In this document: piece by piece, positions 30,853-41,497 of the stretch | Layout of the letters: each line of letters opens with the position of its first letter | Position numbering within the stretch: the stretch's first letter is position 1 | Source: Actinomycetospora cinnamomea | GTDB taxonomy: Bacteria; Actinomycetota; Actinomycetes; Mycobacteriales; Pseudonocardiaceae | Reading direction: 5' to 3' | NCBI RefSeq assembly: GCF_003096675.1 | Contig: NZ_QEKW01000001.1 | Location: 620,001-684,000, forward strand | DNA length: 64,000 nt | Notes under the pieces: model-generated | The model's database searches: none | Seen by the model: the letters and a program-made list of their open reading frames with translations, nothing else | Told to the model about the DNA's origin: nothing | Made by a program: the position numbers and the translations under genes

Positions 30853-31451
30853 GCCTGAGCTCCGTTCCCGCGGGTACCCGCGCCGTCGGTGCTGCCGGAC
30901 CCGCCCGTACCGGCGCCCATGGCCTCGAGCTCGTCGAGGAAGCGGTCGACGCTGGCACCCCGGCTGGCGTCGTCGGACAACGACGACTCCACGATGCGCC
31001 GCGCCAGCTCCACCGACCGGTGACCGGTCTCGGCGCGCAGGTCGGACACCGTCCGCGACCGCGAGGCCTCGACCGACTGCCGCCCCTGGGCGACGATCCG
31101 GTCCGCCTCCTCCTGCGCGCGCCGATCCATGTCCTGCCCGATGCGCTCGGCGTCGGCCCGCGCGTCGTCACGGATGCGCGCGGTCTCGCCGTCGACACCG
31201 GCCAGCCGCTCGCGGCTGCGGGCGAGCTCCGCCTTGGCGTCGGCCTCCATGGCCTCGGCGCGCGCGATGCCCGACTCGATCTGCTTCTTCGTGTCCTCGT
31301 GCGACGACACGACGTTCGGCCACGCGTACCGGTAGAGCACGAAACCGAGCAGCGCGAACGCCACCAGGCCGAGGATGATCTCGCTGGTGTGCGGCAGCGT
31401 GGCGTACGGATGGCCGGCCGGTTGCTCGGCCAGCAGCGCGGTCACGCTCAT
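30849..31451 (-). CDS. atpF: ATP synthase b subunit
   Basis: 200 residues, GTG start. One membrane helix (LGLVAFALLGFVLYRYAWP) is followed by a long charged coiled coil (ARAEAMEADAKAELARSRER) that forms the peripheral stalk, then a low-complexity Gly/Thr tail. Confidence 0.95.
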   Translation of the reverse strand: MSVTALLAEQPAGHPYATLPHTSEIILGLVAFALLGFVLYRYAWPNVVSSHEDTKKQIESGIARAEAMEADAKAELARSRERLAGVDGETARIRDDARADAERIGQDMDRRAQEEADRIVAQGRQSVEASRSRTVSDLRAETGHRSVELARRIVESSLSDDASRGASVDRFLDELEAMGAGTGGSGSTDGAGTRGNGAQA

Positions 31452-31494
31452 CGGTTCACCTCCCGTCCCTGCGGTGTCGACCGGTCAGGGGGAC

Positions 31495-31701
31495 TCAGAT
31501 GGCGAACGCGAGGACCAGACCGATGATCGCCAGCGCCTCGGAGAGGGCGAAGCCGATGAAGGCGATGGTCTGCAGCTGGCCGCGGGCCTCGGGCTGGCGG
31601 GCGACGCCGTTGATGAACGCCGCGAACACGATGCCGACGCCGATACCGGGGCCGACGGCCGAGAGACCGTAGCCGACCATGTTGAGGCTGCCCTGGACCA
31701 T
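31495..31701 (-). CDS. atpE: ATP synthase c subunit
   Basis: 68 residues, short for the family (about 75-81) because the N-terminus is trimmed. Two helices are joined by the polar loop [10 protein letters not shown]; the proton-carrying Glu55 is in [10 protein letters not shown]. The start has GGAAGGAA upstream. Forms the membrane rotor ring. Confidence 0.96.
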   Translation of the reverse strand: MVQGSLNMVGYGLSAVGPGIGVGIVFAAFINGVARQPEARGQLQTIAFIGFALSEALAIIGLVLAFAI

Positions 31702-31758
31702 GAGGTGGTTCCTTCCTGGAGGAGTCGTGCGCGGGAGGGGAGGGACGGACCCGCCGGC

Positions 31759-32592
31759 TCAGTGCTCTTCGGCCAGCGAGGCGCCGATGTACGACGCGGT
31801 GAGGATCGTGAAGATGTAGGCCTGCACCACCTGGACGAAGGCCTCGAAGAACGTCATGACGATCGCGAAGAGGAACGCGAACGGCGAGAGCACGTTCAGG
31901 ACGATCGAGTCGGCGGTGGTGAGCATGTACTCGGCGCCGAAGACGAACAGCAGCAGCAGCAGGTGGCCGGCGAACATGTTGCCGAACAACCGCAGGGAGA
32001 GCGTGACCGGCCGCAGGATGAAGTTCGAGATGAACTCGATCGGGGTCAGGATGATGCGGACCGCCCACGGCACCCCGGGCGGCCAGGTCTGCAGCTTGAG
32101 GTAGTCGAGCGCGCCGTGCTTCCGCAGCCCGACGTAGTTGAAGATGATCCACGTGACCGCGGCCAGCGCGTACGCCATGCCGGGGTGCGCGAAGGTCGGG
32201 AACTGGACGAACGGGAAGATCCCGAAGACGTTGTTCACCAGGAGGAACGCGAACAGCGTCACGAGGTAGGGCACGTACTTGCGGAACTCGGGACCGATGT
32301 TGTCGCGCGCGATCTGGTCGCGCACGAGGCCCTGGAACTTCTCCGCCAGGAACTGCAGCCGACCCGGCACGATGCTGGGTGCCTTCGTCGCCAGGGCGAA
32401 GAAGCCGAAGACGATGAGGGCCGCCAGGATGAGCTGGAGCGTCGGCTTGTCGAACCACTCGAGGACGGGGACGCCCTCGAAGATGGGCGGGATGTCGAAG
32501 TCCGAGGTGCCGGGCGGCTTGAAACCCTCCGCGGGCGGGGCCGGCGGGGACGGCGGGACCGGTGGCACCTGCGGCCAGACCGACGAGATCAC
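31759..32592 (-). CDS. atpB: ATP synthase a subunit
   Basis: 277 residues from the GTG at 32592 (AAGGAG upstream), overlapping the previous stop as GTGA. A Pro-rich start (PPVPPSPPAPP) precedes the helices. LRPVTLSLRLFGNMFAGH contains the essential Arg of the proton channel. The family-typical C-terminus (VQAYIFTILTASYIG) is intact. Confidence 0.97.
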   Translation of the reverse strand: MISSVWPQVPPVPPSPPAPPAEGFKPPGTSDFDIPPIFEGVPVLEWFDKPTLQLILAALIVFGFFALATKAPSIVPGRLQFLAEKFQGLVRDQIARDNIGPEFRKYVPYLVTLFAFLLVNNVFGIFPFVQFPTFAHPGMAYALAAVTWIIFNYVGLRKHGALDYLKLQTWPPGVPWAVRIILTPIEFISNFILRPVTLSLRLFGNMFAGHLLLLLFVFGAEYMLTTADSIVLNVLSPFAFLFAIVMTFFEAFVQVVQAYIFTILTASYIGASLAEEH

Positions 32593-32894
32593 CCGTGCTG
32601 CTCCTTCCGGTCCTCCGGGCCGGCGGGTCCACCGGGTCGAGGGAGAGGGTCGGGGGGGACGTAAAGGTAACGGATGTAGATCAGGGCGAAGGACGCACCC
32701 AGGCCGAGCAGCAGCCCGACGAGCAGGAGCCATCGCGTCCCGAGCAGGGTGTCCAGCCCCCATCCCGCCAGACCGAACACCAGGATCCCGGTGATCAGGT
32801 GGGAGAGGATCGTCCACGCCTCCGACGGCGAACCGGGACCGTTGCCCCTGGTCGGGGCGCGGTCCGCATCACCGCGGAGGCTGTCCTGCGCCAT
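32589..32894 (-). CDS. AtpZ/AtpI-family small membrane protein
   Basis: 101 residues from the ATG at 32894. Two membrane helices (LSHLITGILVFGLAGWGLD; WLLLVGLLLGLGASFALIY) with a loop DTLLGT match AtpZ/AtpI proteins that lead ATP synthase operons and are linked to Mg/Ca transport or c-ring assembly. Confidence 0.85.
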   Translation of the reverse strand: MAQDSLRGDADRAPTRGNGPGSPSEAWTILSHLITGILVFGLAGWGLDTLLGTRWLLLVGLLLGLGASFALIYIRYLYVPPDPLPRPGGPAGPEDRKEQHG

Positions 32895-32986
32895 CGAGGC
32901 GCACCATATCAGCACGTTCGTCGTAGTCCACTACGGGACGTCGGAGGTGTCTGGATCGATCCCGATGCGACTCCCCCGACAGGGGG

Positions 32987-33466
32987 TCAGACCGCGATCG
33001 TCGGGGTGCGCATCCGGGCGAAGGCGATGACCTCGCCGGCGATGAACGCGATCGCCGTGGGCCCGAGGGCGAGCGCGGCGATGCGGGTGTCGACGAGGCC
33101 GAGGCCGTCGAGCACCAGGAAGATCACCAGCAGCACGCCGAGCTTGGCCATCATGCTCACCATCGCCGCGGCCATCACGACCATCGGGTCCGCGGCCGCG
33201 GTCCAGCGCATCACGAGCGGCCCCAGCGAGCAGACCGCGACGACCACCACCGCACCGACGACCGCGGCGACGACGCCGGTCGCCCCGGCGAGGAACCCGG
33301 CGACCACCGCCGCCAGCACGGCGACCACCGCGGCGGGCCACAGCCCGCCGCGGAGCATCACGCGGCTCGCGTCGAGGATCTGGGCGGTGGTGGCGGGGGT
33401 GCTCGTGGGTGTGGGGCCAGGAGTCGCGCCCTGGTCCGGCTGGTCGGGACTGTCGGGGGTGGTCAT
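32987..33466 (-). CDS. ATP-synthase-operon membrane protein (subunit I-like)
   Basis: 159 residues from the ATG at 33466. A roughly 30-residue Pro/Thr polar start precedes four hydrophobic segments (LWPAAVVAVLAAVVAGFLAG; MMAKLGVLLVIFLVLDGLG). Position between wecA and atpB matches the poorly characterised gene found there in mycobacteria. An accessory or assembly role is inference. Confidence 0.8.
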   Translation of the reverse strand: MTTPDSPDQPDQGATPGPTPTSTPATTAQILDASRVMLRGGLWPAAVVAVLAAVVAGFLAGATGVVAAVVGAVVVVAVCSLGPLVMRWTAAADPMVVMAAAMVSMMAKLGVLLVIFLVLDGLGLVDTRIAALALGPTAIAFIAGEVIAFARMRTPTIAV

Positions 33467-33495
33467 CTCCAACTTCCGTGTCGAGAGGGGACGGG

Positions 33496-34629
33496 TCAGG
33501 CGCGGGAGCGCAGACGGGGCACGGCCGACGCGAGGACGGCCACGAGCAGGCCGACGGTGACCATCCAGACCACCAGGAACGCGTTGTCGACCAGGGCGAG
33601 GGCCACGGCCCCGAAGGACAGCACCCCGGCCCACAGGTAGATCAGCAGGACGGCGCGCCGCTGGGAGTGCCCGATCTCGAGCAGCCGGTGGTGCAGGTGC
33701 ATCTTGTCCGGCGCGAACGGGCTGGTGCCCGCACGGGTGCGGCGGATGACCGCGAGCAGCAGGTCGAGCAGCGGGACGAAGACGACGGCCGCGACCACGA
33801 TCAGTGGCGTGACCAGGGCGAGCGCCCCCGTGGCGCCCGTGGTCGTGTAGTTGGTGCGGCCCGAGGCCGTGGTGGTGGCCGCGGCGAGGGTCAGACCGAT
33901 GAACATCGAGCCCGAGTCGCCCATGAACAGCCGCGCGGGCTGGAAGTTGTGGGGCAGGAAGCCCGCGCACGCCCCGGCCAGGACCGCGGCGATGAGCGCC
34001 GGCGGGTAGGCGTTCACGTCACCGTTCTGCTGGCCGAGCAGGCCGAGCGCGAAGGCGCAGGTCGCCGTGGCCGCGATCGTGCCGATGCCCGCGGCGAGCC
34101 CGTCGAGCCCGTCGACGAAGTTCATCGCGTTGACGAGCACGACGCAGAGGAACACCGTGATGAGCACGCCCTGGTCCTGCCCGAGCAGCAGCACCGAACC
34201 GGTGCTGCCGCCGGTGCCGCCCCACGGCAGGTACACCGCGGTCCACTGCACGCCCATCAGCACGAGGACCCCGGCGGCGGTGGCCTGGCCGGCCAGCTTG
34301 GTGAGCGCGTCGAGGCCGAACCGGTCGTCCAGCGCCCCGACCAGCACGATCAGCCCGCCCGCGACGAGCACGGCCACCGTCTCGCTGGAGTAGTCGAACG
34401 CCCGGCGCAGCACCGGCAGCTGGCTCGCGACGAACACCCCGCCCAGCACGCCGAGGTAGATCGCGACCCCGCCGAGGCGCGGGATCGGGATGGTGTGCAC
34501 GTCGCGCCCGCGCGGCACGGCGATGGCGCCGACGCGCAGCGCGAGGCGGCGCACCAGCCCCGTGAGCAGGTAGGTCACCACCGCCGCGGACAACCCGACC
34601 AGGAGGTACTCCCGGATCGGCAGCCCCAT
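33496..34629 (-). CDS. wecA: Decaprenyl-phosphate GlcNAc-1-phosphate transferase
   Basis: 377 residues from the ATG at 34629 (an upstream GTG at 34656 is possible). Polyprenyl-phosphate transferase motifs include VNAMNFVDGLDGLAAG, FLPHNF, FMGDSGSMFIGL and PDKMHLHHRLL, with about eleven membrane helices. WecA begins the arabinogalactan linkage unit on decaprenyl phosphate at the inner membrane. Close similarity to mycobacterial WecA, and the same place upstream of the atp genes. Confidence 0.93.
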   Translation of the reverse strand: MGLPIREYLLVGLSAAVVTYLLTGLVRRLALRVGAIAVPRGRDVHTIPIPRLGGVAIYLGVLGGVFVASQLPVLRRAFDYSSETVAVLVAGGLIVLVGALDDRFGLDALTKLAGQATAAGVLVLMGVQWTAVYLPWGGTGGSTGSVLLLGQDQGVLITVFLCVVLVNAMNFVDGLDGLAAGIGTIAATATCAFALGLLGQQNGDVNAYPPALIAAVLAGACAGFLPHNFQPARLFMGDSGSMFIGLTLAAATTTASGRTNYTTTGATGALALVTPLIVVAAVVFVPLLDLLLAVIRRTRAGTSPFAPDKMHLHHRLLEIGHSQRRAVLLIYLWAGVLSFGAVALALVDNAFLVVWMVTVGLLVAVLASAVPRLRSRA

Positions 34630-34717
34630 CGGGGCGAAGTCCGGTGACGGGCCCACGGAGCCCGAGGGTAGACCTGCGCGGACAACGGGGACGCGGCGGC
34701 GCCGCGCACCCGGCGTG

Positions 34718-36001
34718 TCAGCGGGGGTACGCGGGGAAGCGCGAGACCAGCGTGCCGACCTCGTCGCGCACGTCGGCGAGGGCCTGCTTGCCGTCCTCAC
34801 TGGTCTCGTCGGCCGTGACCGCCGCCGCGATGAGCCGGGCGACCTCGGGCATCTCGGCCTCGGTCATCCCCTGCGTGGTGATCGACGGAGACCCCACCCG
34901 GATGCCCGAGGCGGTCATCGGCGGCTGCGGGTCGTACGGGATCGCGTTCTTGTTCAGCGTGATCCCGGCGAGCCCGCTGCGCGCCTCGGCCTCCTTGCCG
35001 GTGACGCCGAGGGGCTGCAGGTCGAGCAGCGCGAGGTGGGTGTCGGTGCCGCCCGAGATGGCGCGCATGCCGTGCGTCTCGAGCGCCGAGGTCAGGGCCT
35101 GGGCGTTGGCGATGACCTGGCGGGCGTAGCGCTGGTAGTCCACCGTCGCGGCCTCGGCGAGCGCGACCGCCTTGCCGGCCACCGCGTGCATCAGCGGGCC
35201 GCCCTGCAGGAACGGGAAGACGGCCTTGTCGAGCGCCTTCGCGTGCTCGGCCTTCGAGACGAGCATGCCGCCGCGGGGTCCGCGCAGGACCTTGTGCGTA
35301 GTGAAGGTGACCACGTCGGCATAGGGCACCGGGCTGGGGATGGCCTGCCCCGCGACGAGGCCGATGAAGTGCGCCGCGTCGACCCAGAGGATCGCGCCGG
35401 CCTCGTCGGCGATCTCGCGGAACCGCGCGAAGTCGATGAGACGCGGGTAGGCGGTGGCGCCGGCCACGATCATCTTCGGTCGGTGCTGCAGCGCGAGGTC
35501 GCGCACCTGGTCGTAGTCGATCAGGCCGTCGTCCTCGCGGACGGTGTAGGGCACCGGCTCGAACCACTTGCCCGAGAAGCTGACCTTGGCGCCGTGCGTG
35601 AGGTGGCCGCCGTGCGGCAGGCTCATGGCCAGCACCTTGTCGCCCGGCTGGCAGAACGCCGCGTACACGGCGAGGTTGGCGTTGGCTCCCGAGTGCGGCT
35701 GCAGGTTGGCGTGCTCGGCGCCGAACAGGGCCTTGGCCCGGTCGACGCCGATCTCCTCGGCGCGGTCGACGACCTCGCAGCCGCCGTAGTACCGCCGGCC
35801 CGGGTAGCCCTCGGCGTACTTGTTCGACAGCGTCGAACCGAGTGCGGCGAGCACGGCGGGGCTGGTCAGGTTCTCACTGGCGATGAGCTGGAGTCCGCCG
35901 CGCAGCCGACCGAGCTCGTCGTCCACGACCTGCGCGATCTCGGGGTCCACGGCCCGCAGCGCGTCGTAGTCCGGGCCCCAGAAGTGTGAGTCGGCTGCCA
36001 T
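34718..36001 (-). CDS. glyA: Serine hydroxymethyltransferase
   Basis: 427 residues. LQLIASENLTSPAVLAALGS and NKYAEGYPGRRYYGG are the family signatures; the PLP lysine is in VTFTTHKVLRGPRGG. It interconverts serine and glycine and charges tetrahydrofolate with a C1 unit. Confidence 0.98.
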   Translation of the reverse strand: MAADSHFWGPDYDALRAVDPEIAQVVDDELGRLRGGLQLIASENLTSPAVLAALGSTLSNKYAEGYPGRRYYGGCEVVDRAEEIGVDRAKALFGAEHANLQPHSGANANLAVYAAFCQPGDKVLAMSLPHGGHLTHGAKVSFSGKWFEPVPYTVREDDGLIDYDQVRDLALQHRPKMIVAGATAYPRLIDFARFREIADEAGAILWVDAAHFIGLVAGQAIPSPVPYADVVTFTTHKVLRGPRGGMLVSKAEHAKALDKAVFPFLQGGPLMHAVAGKAVALAEAATVDYQRYARQVIANAQALTSALETHGMRAISGGTDTHLALLDLQPLGVTGKEAEARSGLAGITLNKNAIPYDPQPPMTASGIRVGSPSITTQGMTEAEMPEVARLIAAAVTADETSEDGKQALADVRDEVGTLVSRFPAYPR

Positions 36002-36049
36002 GTGGCCTCACGTTACCGGCCATTCACGAGCACGCGCCCCGCCCCTGGA

Positions 36050-36108
36050 ACGTGGGTCACAGTGCCCACGTGAGCGAAGTTCCCGGCGATGGCCGCGAAT
36101 TCCGCTCA
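36050..36108. terminator. Two inverted repeats between tsaC and glyA
   Basis: One hairpin is ACGTGGG/CCCACGT with an eight-base loop (36050-36071). The adjoining one is an imperfect 38-base stem bounded by TGAGCG/CGCTCA (36071-36108), reaching into the tsaC stop codon. No T-tract. Either a terminator for tsaC or a processing site. Confidence 0.4.
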
Positions 36109-36750
36109 CATGGTGACGGGGATGCCGACCACGCGGGAGACGTCGTCGGCGCTGACCGCGCCCTCCCGGCGCAGGCGGGGGGTCTCGCCGGTGAGGTCGA
36201 CGATCGTCGAGGCCACACCCGTGGCACAGACCCCGCCGTCGAGGTACACCTCGACCGACTCCCCCAGCTGCTCGCGCGCTTCCTCCACGGTGGTCGCCGG
36301 CGCCCGCCCGGAGACGTTCGCGCTGCTCACGGCCATGGGCCCGACGTCGCGCAGCAGCTCGAGGGCCACCGGGTGCAGCGGCATCCGCAGCATGACCGTG
36401 CCGCGGGTCTGCCCGAGGTCCCACGCCAGCGACGGCGCGTGCGGCAGGACGATCGACAGCCCCCCGGGCCAGAACGCCTCGACGAGGTCGCGCGCGACGG
36501 GCGGCACGGAGCCCACCAGCCCGTCGATCGTCGACCAGCTGCCGACCAGCACCGGGACGGGCATGTCCGGCCCGCGGTGCTTGGCGGCGAGCAGGTCGGC
36601 CACCGCGCGCCCGTTGAAGGCGTCCGCCCCGATGCCGTAGAGGGTGTCGGTCGGGACGACGACGAGCCGCCCCGCGCGGACCGCGGCCGCCGCCGCGGCC
36701 AGGCCGGTGGGGCGGGTGGCGGGGTCCTCGCAGTCGTACACCGTGCTCAC
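36106..36750 (-). CDS. tsaC: Threonylcarbamoyl-AMP synthase
   Basis: 214 residues from the GTG at 36750. The YrdC/Sua5 fold is shown by RLVVVPTDTLYGIGADAF and AVSSANVSGRAPATT. It makes the intermediate for t6A at position 37 of ANN-decoding tRNAs. Eleven bases downstream of prmC, conserved actinobacterial order. Confidence 0.95.
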   Translation of the reverse strand: MSTVYDCEDPATRPTGLAAAAAAVRAGRLVVVPTDTLYGIGADAFNGRAVADLLAAKHRGPDMPVPVLVGSWSTIDGLVGSVPPVARDLVEAFWPGGLSIVLPHAPSLAWDLGQTRGTVMLRMPLHPVALELLRDVGPMAVSSANVSGRAPATTVEEAREQLGESVEVYLDGGVCATGVASTIVDLTGETPRLRREGAVSADDVSRVVGIPVTM

Positions 36751-36761
36751 GGCCGGCCAGC

Positions 36762-37586
36762 CTAGGACCGGCGCGCCGTGACGACGCGCGGGCGTCCCGT
36801 GAGGTCGTCGTGGGTGGCGACGTCGACCAACCCGGCGCCGGCGAGGACCTCGCGCACCGCCGCGGGGTGCGAGTCGTCGTGCTCCACCGCGACCGCTCCC
36901 CCGGGCCGCAGGAGGCGGTGGGCCAGGACCGCGACCGGGCGGATCACCGCGAGACCGTCGGCGCCGGCGAACACGGCGTCGTGCGGATCGGCCCGGACCT
37001 CGTCGGGGACCGGCACGTCCTCGGGCACGTAGGGCGGGTTGCAGGTGACGAGGTCGACGGTGCCGGTGAGGTCGGCGAGGACCCCGGGCGACGTCACGTC
37101 GGCGACGTGGAGGGTGACCCCGGAACCGGCGAGGTTGCGCTCCGCCCAGGTCAGGGCGCCGGGGGCGACCTCGACGGCGTGCACGACGGCGTCGGGACGC
37201 ATGCGGGCGACGGCCAGGGAGAGGGCGCCGGTGCCCGTGCACAGGTCGACGACCACCGGCGTGGTGCGGCCGCGCAGGCGTTCGACGGCGAGCTCCAGCA
37301 GCACCTCGGTCTCGGGGCGGGGCACGAACACCCCGGGGCCGACGGCCACCTCGACGGGCCCGAGCACCGCGGTGCCGAGCAGGTGCTGCAGGGGCTCGCG
37401 CGCGGCGCGCCGGTCTGCGAGCGCGTCGATCGCCCGCTCCTGGGCATCGTCCGGCGGGTCGGCCAGCAGCAGCCGCCCGCGCGGGACCCCGAGGACGTGG
37501 GCGACGAGCAGCTCGGCGTCGACGCGCGACGAGGCGACCCCGGCCTGCGCGAGCCGCGCGGCGACGCGGGCGACCGGCCCGGTCAC
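36762..37586 (-). CDS. prmC: Release-factor glutamine methyltransferase
   Basis: 274 residues from the GTG at 37586. SAM motif VVDLCTGTGALSLAVA and catalytic TCNPPYVPEDV. It methylates the Gln of the GGQ loop of RF1/RF2. Next to its substrate gene prfA. Confidence 0.95.
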   Translation of the reverse strand: MTGPVARVAARLAQAGVASSRVDAELLVAHVLGVPRGRLLLADPPDDAQERAIDALADRRAAREPLQHLLGTAVLGPVEVAVGPGVFVPRPETEVLLELAVERLRGRTTPVVVDLCTGTGALSLAVARMRPDAVVHAVEVAPGALTWAERNLAGSGVTLHVADVTSPGVLADLTGTVDLVTCNPPYVPEDVPVPDEVRADPHDAVFAGADGLAVIRPVAVLAHRLLRPGGAVAVEHDDSHPAAVREVLAGAGLVDVATHDDLTGRPRVVTARRS

Positions 37587-37597
37587 GACCCCGCCCC

Positions 37598-38716
<1,119 letters not shown>

Positions 38717-38798
38717 CCCCGTCCCTCCCCTCGCCCGTCATGCAGAACGCCCGCCGCCCCGCGCCGTGGTGGGCGCGGGACGACGGGCGTCGCGGGAG

Positions 38799-39017
38799 CT
38801 ACTTGCGGCCGGCGCGCTTGCCGTAGCGGGCCTCGAAGCGGGCCACGCGACCACCGGTGTCCATGATCCGCTGCTTGCCCGTGTAGAACGGGTGGCAGGC
38901 GGAGCAGATCTCGACGGTGATGTTGCCGCCCGGCTTGGCGCTGCGGGTGGTGAACGAGTTGCCGCAGCTGCAGAGCACCTGGGTCTCGACGTACTCGGGG
39001 TGGATGCCGCTCTTCAC
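38799..39017 (-). CDS. rpmE: 50S ribosomal protein L31 (zinc form)
   Basis: 72 residues from the GTG at 39017, chosen because the family begins [13 protein letters not shown]; the frame upstream is non-homologous. Four zinc-ligand positions are present in VLCSCGNSF and [14 protein letters not shown], so it is the Cys-containing form rather than the zinc-independent paralogue. Confidence 0.97.
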   Translation of the reverse strand: MKSGIHPEYVETQVLCSCGNSFTTRSAKPGGNITVEICSACHPFYTGKQRIMDTGGRVARFEARYGKRAGRK

Positions 39018-39182
39018 GGAATCGGGGTCCTCTCGCCTCGTGGTCGCCGGGTCCCCGCGGCCGATGCCCGACGGGGTGAACCGGAACCTGGTCTGCGGGC
39101 CATTCTCGCAGGACCGCCCGCTGGTCACGTCAACCACCTCGGGGTCGCGGATGTTCCCGCGCCCCGACCCTCGCTCGGTCGC

Positions 39183-39231
39183 AGCGAACGCGCTGTTCGT
39201 ACGCGTAGAAGCAGCGAACAGCGCGTTCGCT
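39183..39231. terminator. 17-bp perfect inverted repeat after rho
   Basis: Arms AGCGAACGCGCTGTTCG and its exact complement (39183-39199 and 39215-39231) flank a 15-base loop, 16 bases beyond the rho stop. Strong stem but no U-tract; candidate terminator or mRNA-stabilising hairpin between rho and rpmE. Confidence 0.6.
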
Positions 39232-39247
39232 CCGGTCCGGGAGGTGC

Positions 39248-41497
39248 CTAGTCGTCGTCCTTGCCGGGGGTCGTCTTGGCCACCTGCATGAGGAACTCGA
39301 TGTTCGTCCGCGACTTGCGCAGGCGGTCGAGGACCAGCTCGATGGCCTGCTGGGAGTCCAGCGCGGCCAGGACGCGACGCAGGCGGTGGGTCACCGCCAT
39401 CTCGTCCGGCGAGAGCAGCAGCTCCTCCTTGCGCGTGCCCGACGGGTCGGGGTCGATCGCGGGGAAGATGCGCTTGTCGGCGAGCTTGCGGTCGAGCTTG
39501 AGCTCGGCGTTGCCGGTGCCCTTGAACTCCTCGAAGATGACCGTGTCCATCGTCGACCCGGTCTCGACCAGGGCCGTGGCGAAGATCGTCAGCGACCCGC
39601 CGTCCTCGATGTTCCGCGCGGCGCCGAGGAAGCGCTTCGGCGGGTAGAGCGCGGTCGAGTCGACACCACCGGACAGGATGCGCCCGGACGCCGGGGCCGC
39701 GAGGTTGTAGGCGCGGCCGAGACGGGTGATCGAGTCGAGCAGGACGACGACGTCGTGACCCATCTCGACGAGGCGCTTCGCACGCTCGATCGCGAGCTCG
39801 GACAGCGAGGTGTGGTCCGACGGCGGCCGGTCGAAGGTCGAGGCGATGACCTCGCCCTTCACCGAGCGCTGCATGTCGGTGACCTCCTCCGGCCGCTCGT
39901 CGACGAGCACGACCATGAGGTGGACCTCGGGGTTGTTCGTGGTGATCGCGTTGGCGATCGCCTGCAGCACCATCGTCTTGCCGGCCTTCGGCGGCGAGAC
40001 GATCAGCGCGCGCTGGCCCTTGCCCACGGGCATGACCAGGTCGATGACACGCGTGGTGAGCAGGTGCGGCTCGGTCTCGAGACGCAGTCGCTCGTTCGGG
40101 TAGAGCGGCGTGAGCTTGGTGAACTCGGGCCGGCGCTTGGCCTGCTCGGGGTCGAGCCCGTTGATCGAGTCGATGCGGACCAGCGGGTTGAACTTCTGCC
40201 GGTTCTGCTCGCCCTCGCGCTGCTGGCGCACCTGGCCGGTGACGGCGTCGCCGCGGCGCAGTCCGTGCTTGCGCACCAGCGACATCGACACGTAGACGTC
40301 GTTCGGCCCGGACGCGTAGCCCGAGGTGCGCACGAACGCGTAGTTGTCGAGGACGTCGAGGATGCCGGCGACCGGGATGAGGACGTCGTCCTCGCGGACC
40401 TCGGGCTCGCCGCCGCCCTGCCCGCGCTCGCTGCGCTCGCCGCGGTCGTTGCGGTTGCGGCGGCGGTCGCGGAAGCGCCGGCCGCGCCGGCGGCCACCGC
40501 CCTCCTCGTCGTCGTCCGTGTCGTCGCGCTGCGTCTGCTGCTGGCCGCCCTGCTGCTGGGTCTGCTGCTGGCCACCCTGCTGCTGGCCACCCTGGCCACC
40601 CTGGCCGCCCTGCCCGTTCTGGTCGGGCCGACCCTGCTGGCGGTCGCGCTCGCGCTGGCGACGGGACTGTCCGCCCTGGTCACCGCCCTGCTGGCCGCCC
40701 TGCTGGCCGCCGTCGGGCGTGGTGTCGGGGCGCTCGGTGGCGGGCGCGCTCGACGTGGAGCTGGTGGCCTCGGTGGCCTCGGCGTCCGCGGCGGCCGCGG
40801 GCTGGGCGTTCGCGTCGACACCCGGGCCCGCGTCGCGGCGGGCACCACGGCGGCCACGGCGCGACGACGGCGCGCCGCCCTCGGCCGTGGCGCCATCGCC
40901 CGCAGAGCCCGCAGAGCCCGCAGAGCCGGTCGACGCGGGCTGCGCGGTCTCGGTGGCCGGAGCGGCTTCCGTGGCGGCGGCCGCGGCGGACTCGGCACCG
41001 GGCACGGCGTCGGTCGCGGCGGTCACCTCGGCGGACGCGGGGCCCGCCTCGGCGGGCGCGTCCGTCGCCGGGGTGCCGGTGGCCTCCTCGATGGTGGGCT
41101 CCGGCGGCGTGCCCGCGGCGGCGGTCGCGCGGCGGCGGCCACCGCGGCGACGCGGGGCCGCCGTGTCGGCGCCGTCGCCGGACGGGCCCGTCGCGGGCGC
41201 CTCGGCGGGCGCCTCGGCGGGGCCGGCCGCGCCGTCCGCGTCGGCGGAGGCGCCGTCGCCGCTGAGCGGGAGCTGGTCGCCCCCGCCGGACTGGCGCTTC
41301 TTGATCTCGGCGATGAGGTCGTTGCGCCGCATCCCCGTGGTGTCGGTGACGCCGAGTGAGGTCGCGAGGTCGCGCAGCTCGGCGAGCACCATGCCGGAAA
41401 CACCTCCCCGCCGGCGCCGCTCGGGCGCGGTCGCCCCCGAGGCCCCGGCGTCGGCAGGGGTGGAGGCGTCGGTGGAGATGACGTCGGTTTCGGTCAC
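39248..41497 (-). CDS. rho: Transcription termination factor Rho with large disordered insertion
   Basis: 749 residues from the GTG at 41497 (AAGGA upstream). Rho-N domain at about 36-70 ([15 protein letters not shown]), then about 300 residues of low complexity (70-368): Ala/Pro/Asp-rich, RRGRRGARR patches and a Gly/Gln tract. The cold-shock RNA-binding domain starts at about 369 and is followed by the RecA-like ATPase with Walker [11 protein letters not shown] (499-508), the [14 protein letters not shown]-loop and SGGVD. Hexameric RNA helicase that ends transcription. Confidence 0.97.
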   Translation of the reverse strand: MTETDVISTDASTPADAGASGATAPERRRRGGVSGMVLAELRDLATSLGVTDTTGMRRNDLIAEIKKRQSGGGDQLPLSGDGASADADGAAGPAEAPAEAPATGPSGDGADTAAPRRRGGRRRATAAAGTPPEPTIEEATGTPATDAPAEAGPASAEVTAATDAVPGAESAAAAATEAAPATETAQPASTGSAGSAGSAGDGATAEGGAPSSRRGRRGARRDAGPGVDANAQPAAAADAEATEATSSTSSAPATERPDTTPDGGQQGGQQGGDQGGQSRRQRERDRQQGRPDQNGQGGQGGQGGQQQGGQQQTQQQGGQQQTQRDDTDDDEEGGGRRRGRRFRDRRRNRNDRGERSERGQGGGEPEVREDDVLIPVAGILDVLDNYAFVRTSGYASGPNDVYVSMSLVRKHGLRRGDAVTGQVRQQREGEQNRQKFNPLVRIDSINGLDPEQAKRRPEFTKLTPLYPNERLRLETEPHLLTTRVIDLVMPVGKGQRALIVSPPKAGKTMVLQAIANAITTNNPEVHLMVVLVDERPEEVTDMQRSVKGEVIASTFDRPPSDHTSLSELAIERAKRLVEMGHDVVVLLDSITRLGRAYNLAAPASGRILSGGVDSTALYPPKRFLGAARNIEDGGSLTIFATALVETGSTMDTVIFEEFKGTGNAELKLDRKLADKRIFPAIDPDPSGTRKEELLLSPDEMAVTHRLRRVLAALDSQQAIELVLDRLRKSRTNIEFLMQVAKTTPGKDDD

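Noticed and set aside
39386-41359. 657-codon plus-strand frame opposite rho
   Set aside because: Low-complexity antisense of the Rho insertion and ATPase.
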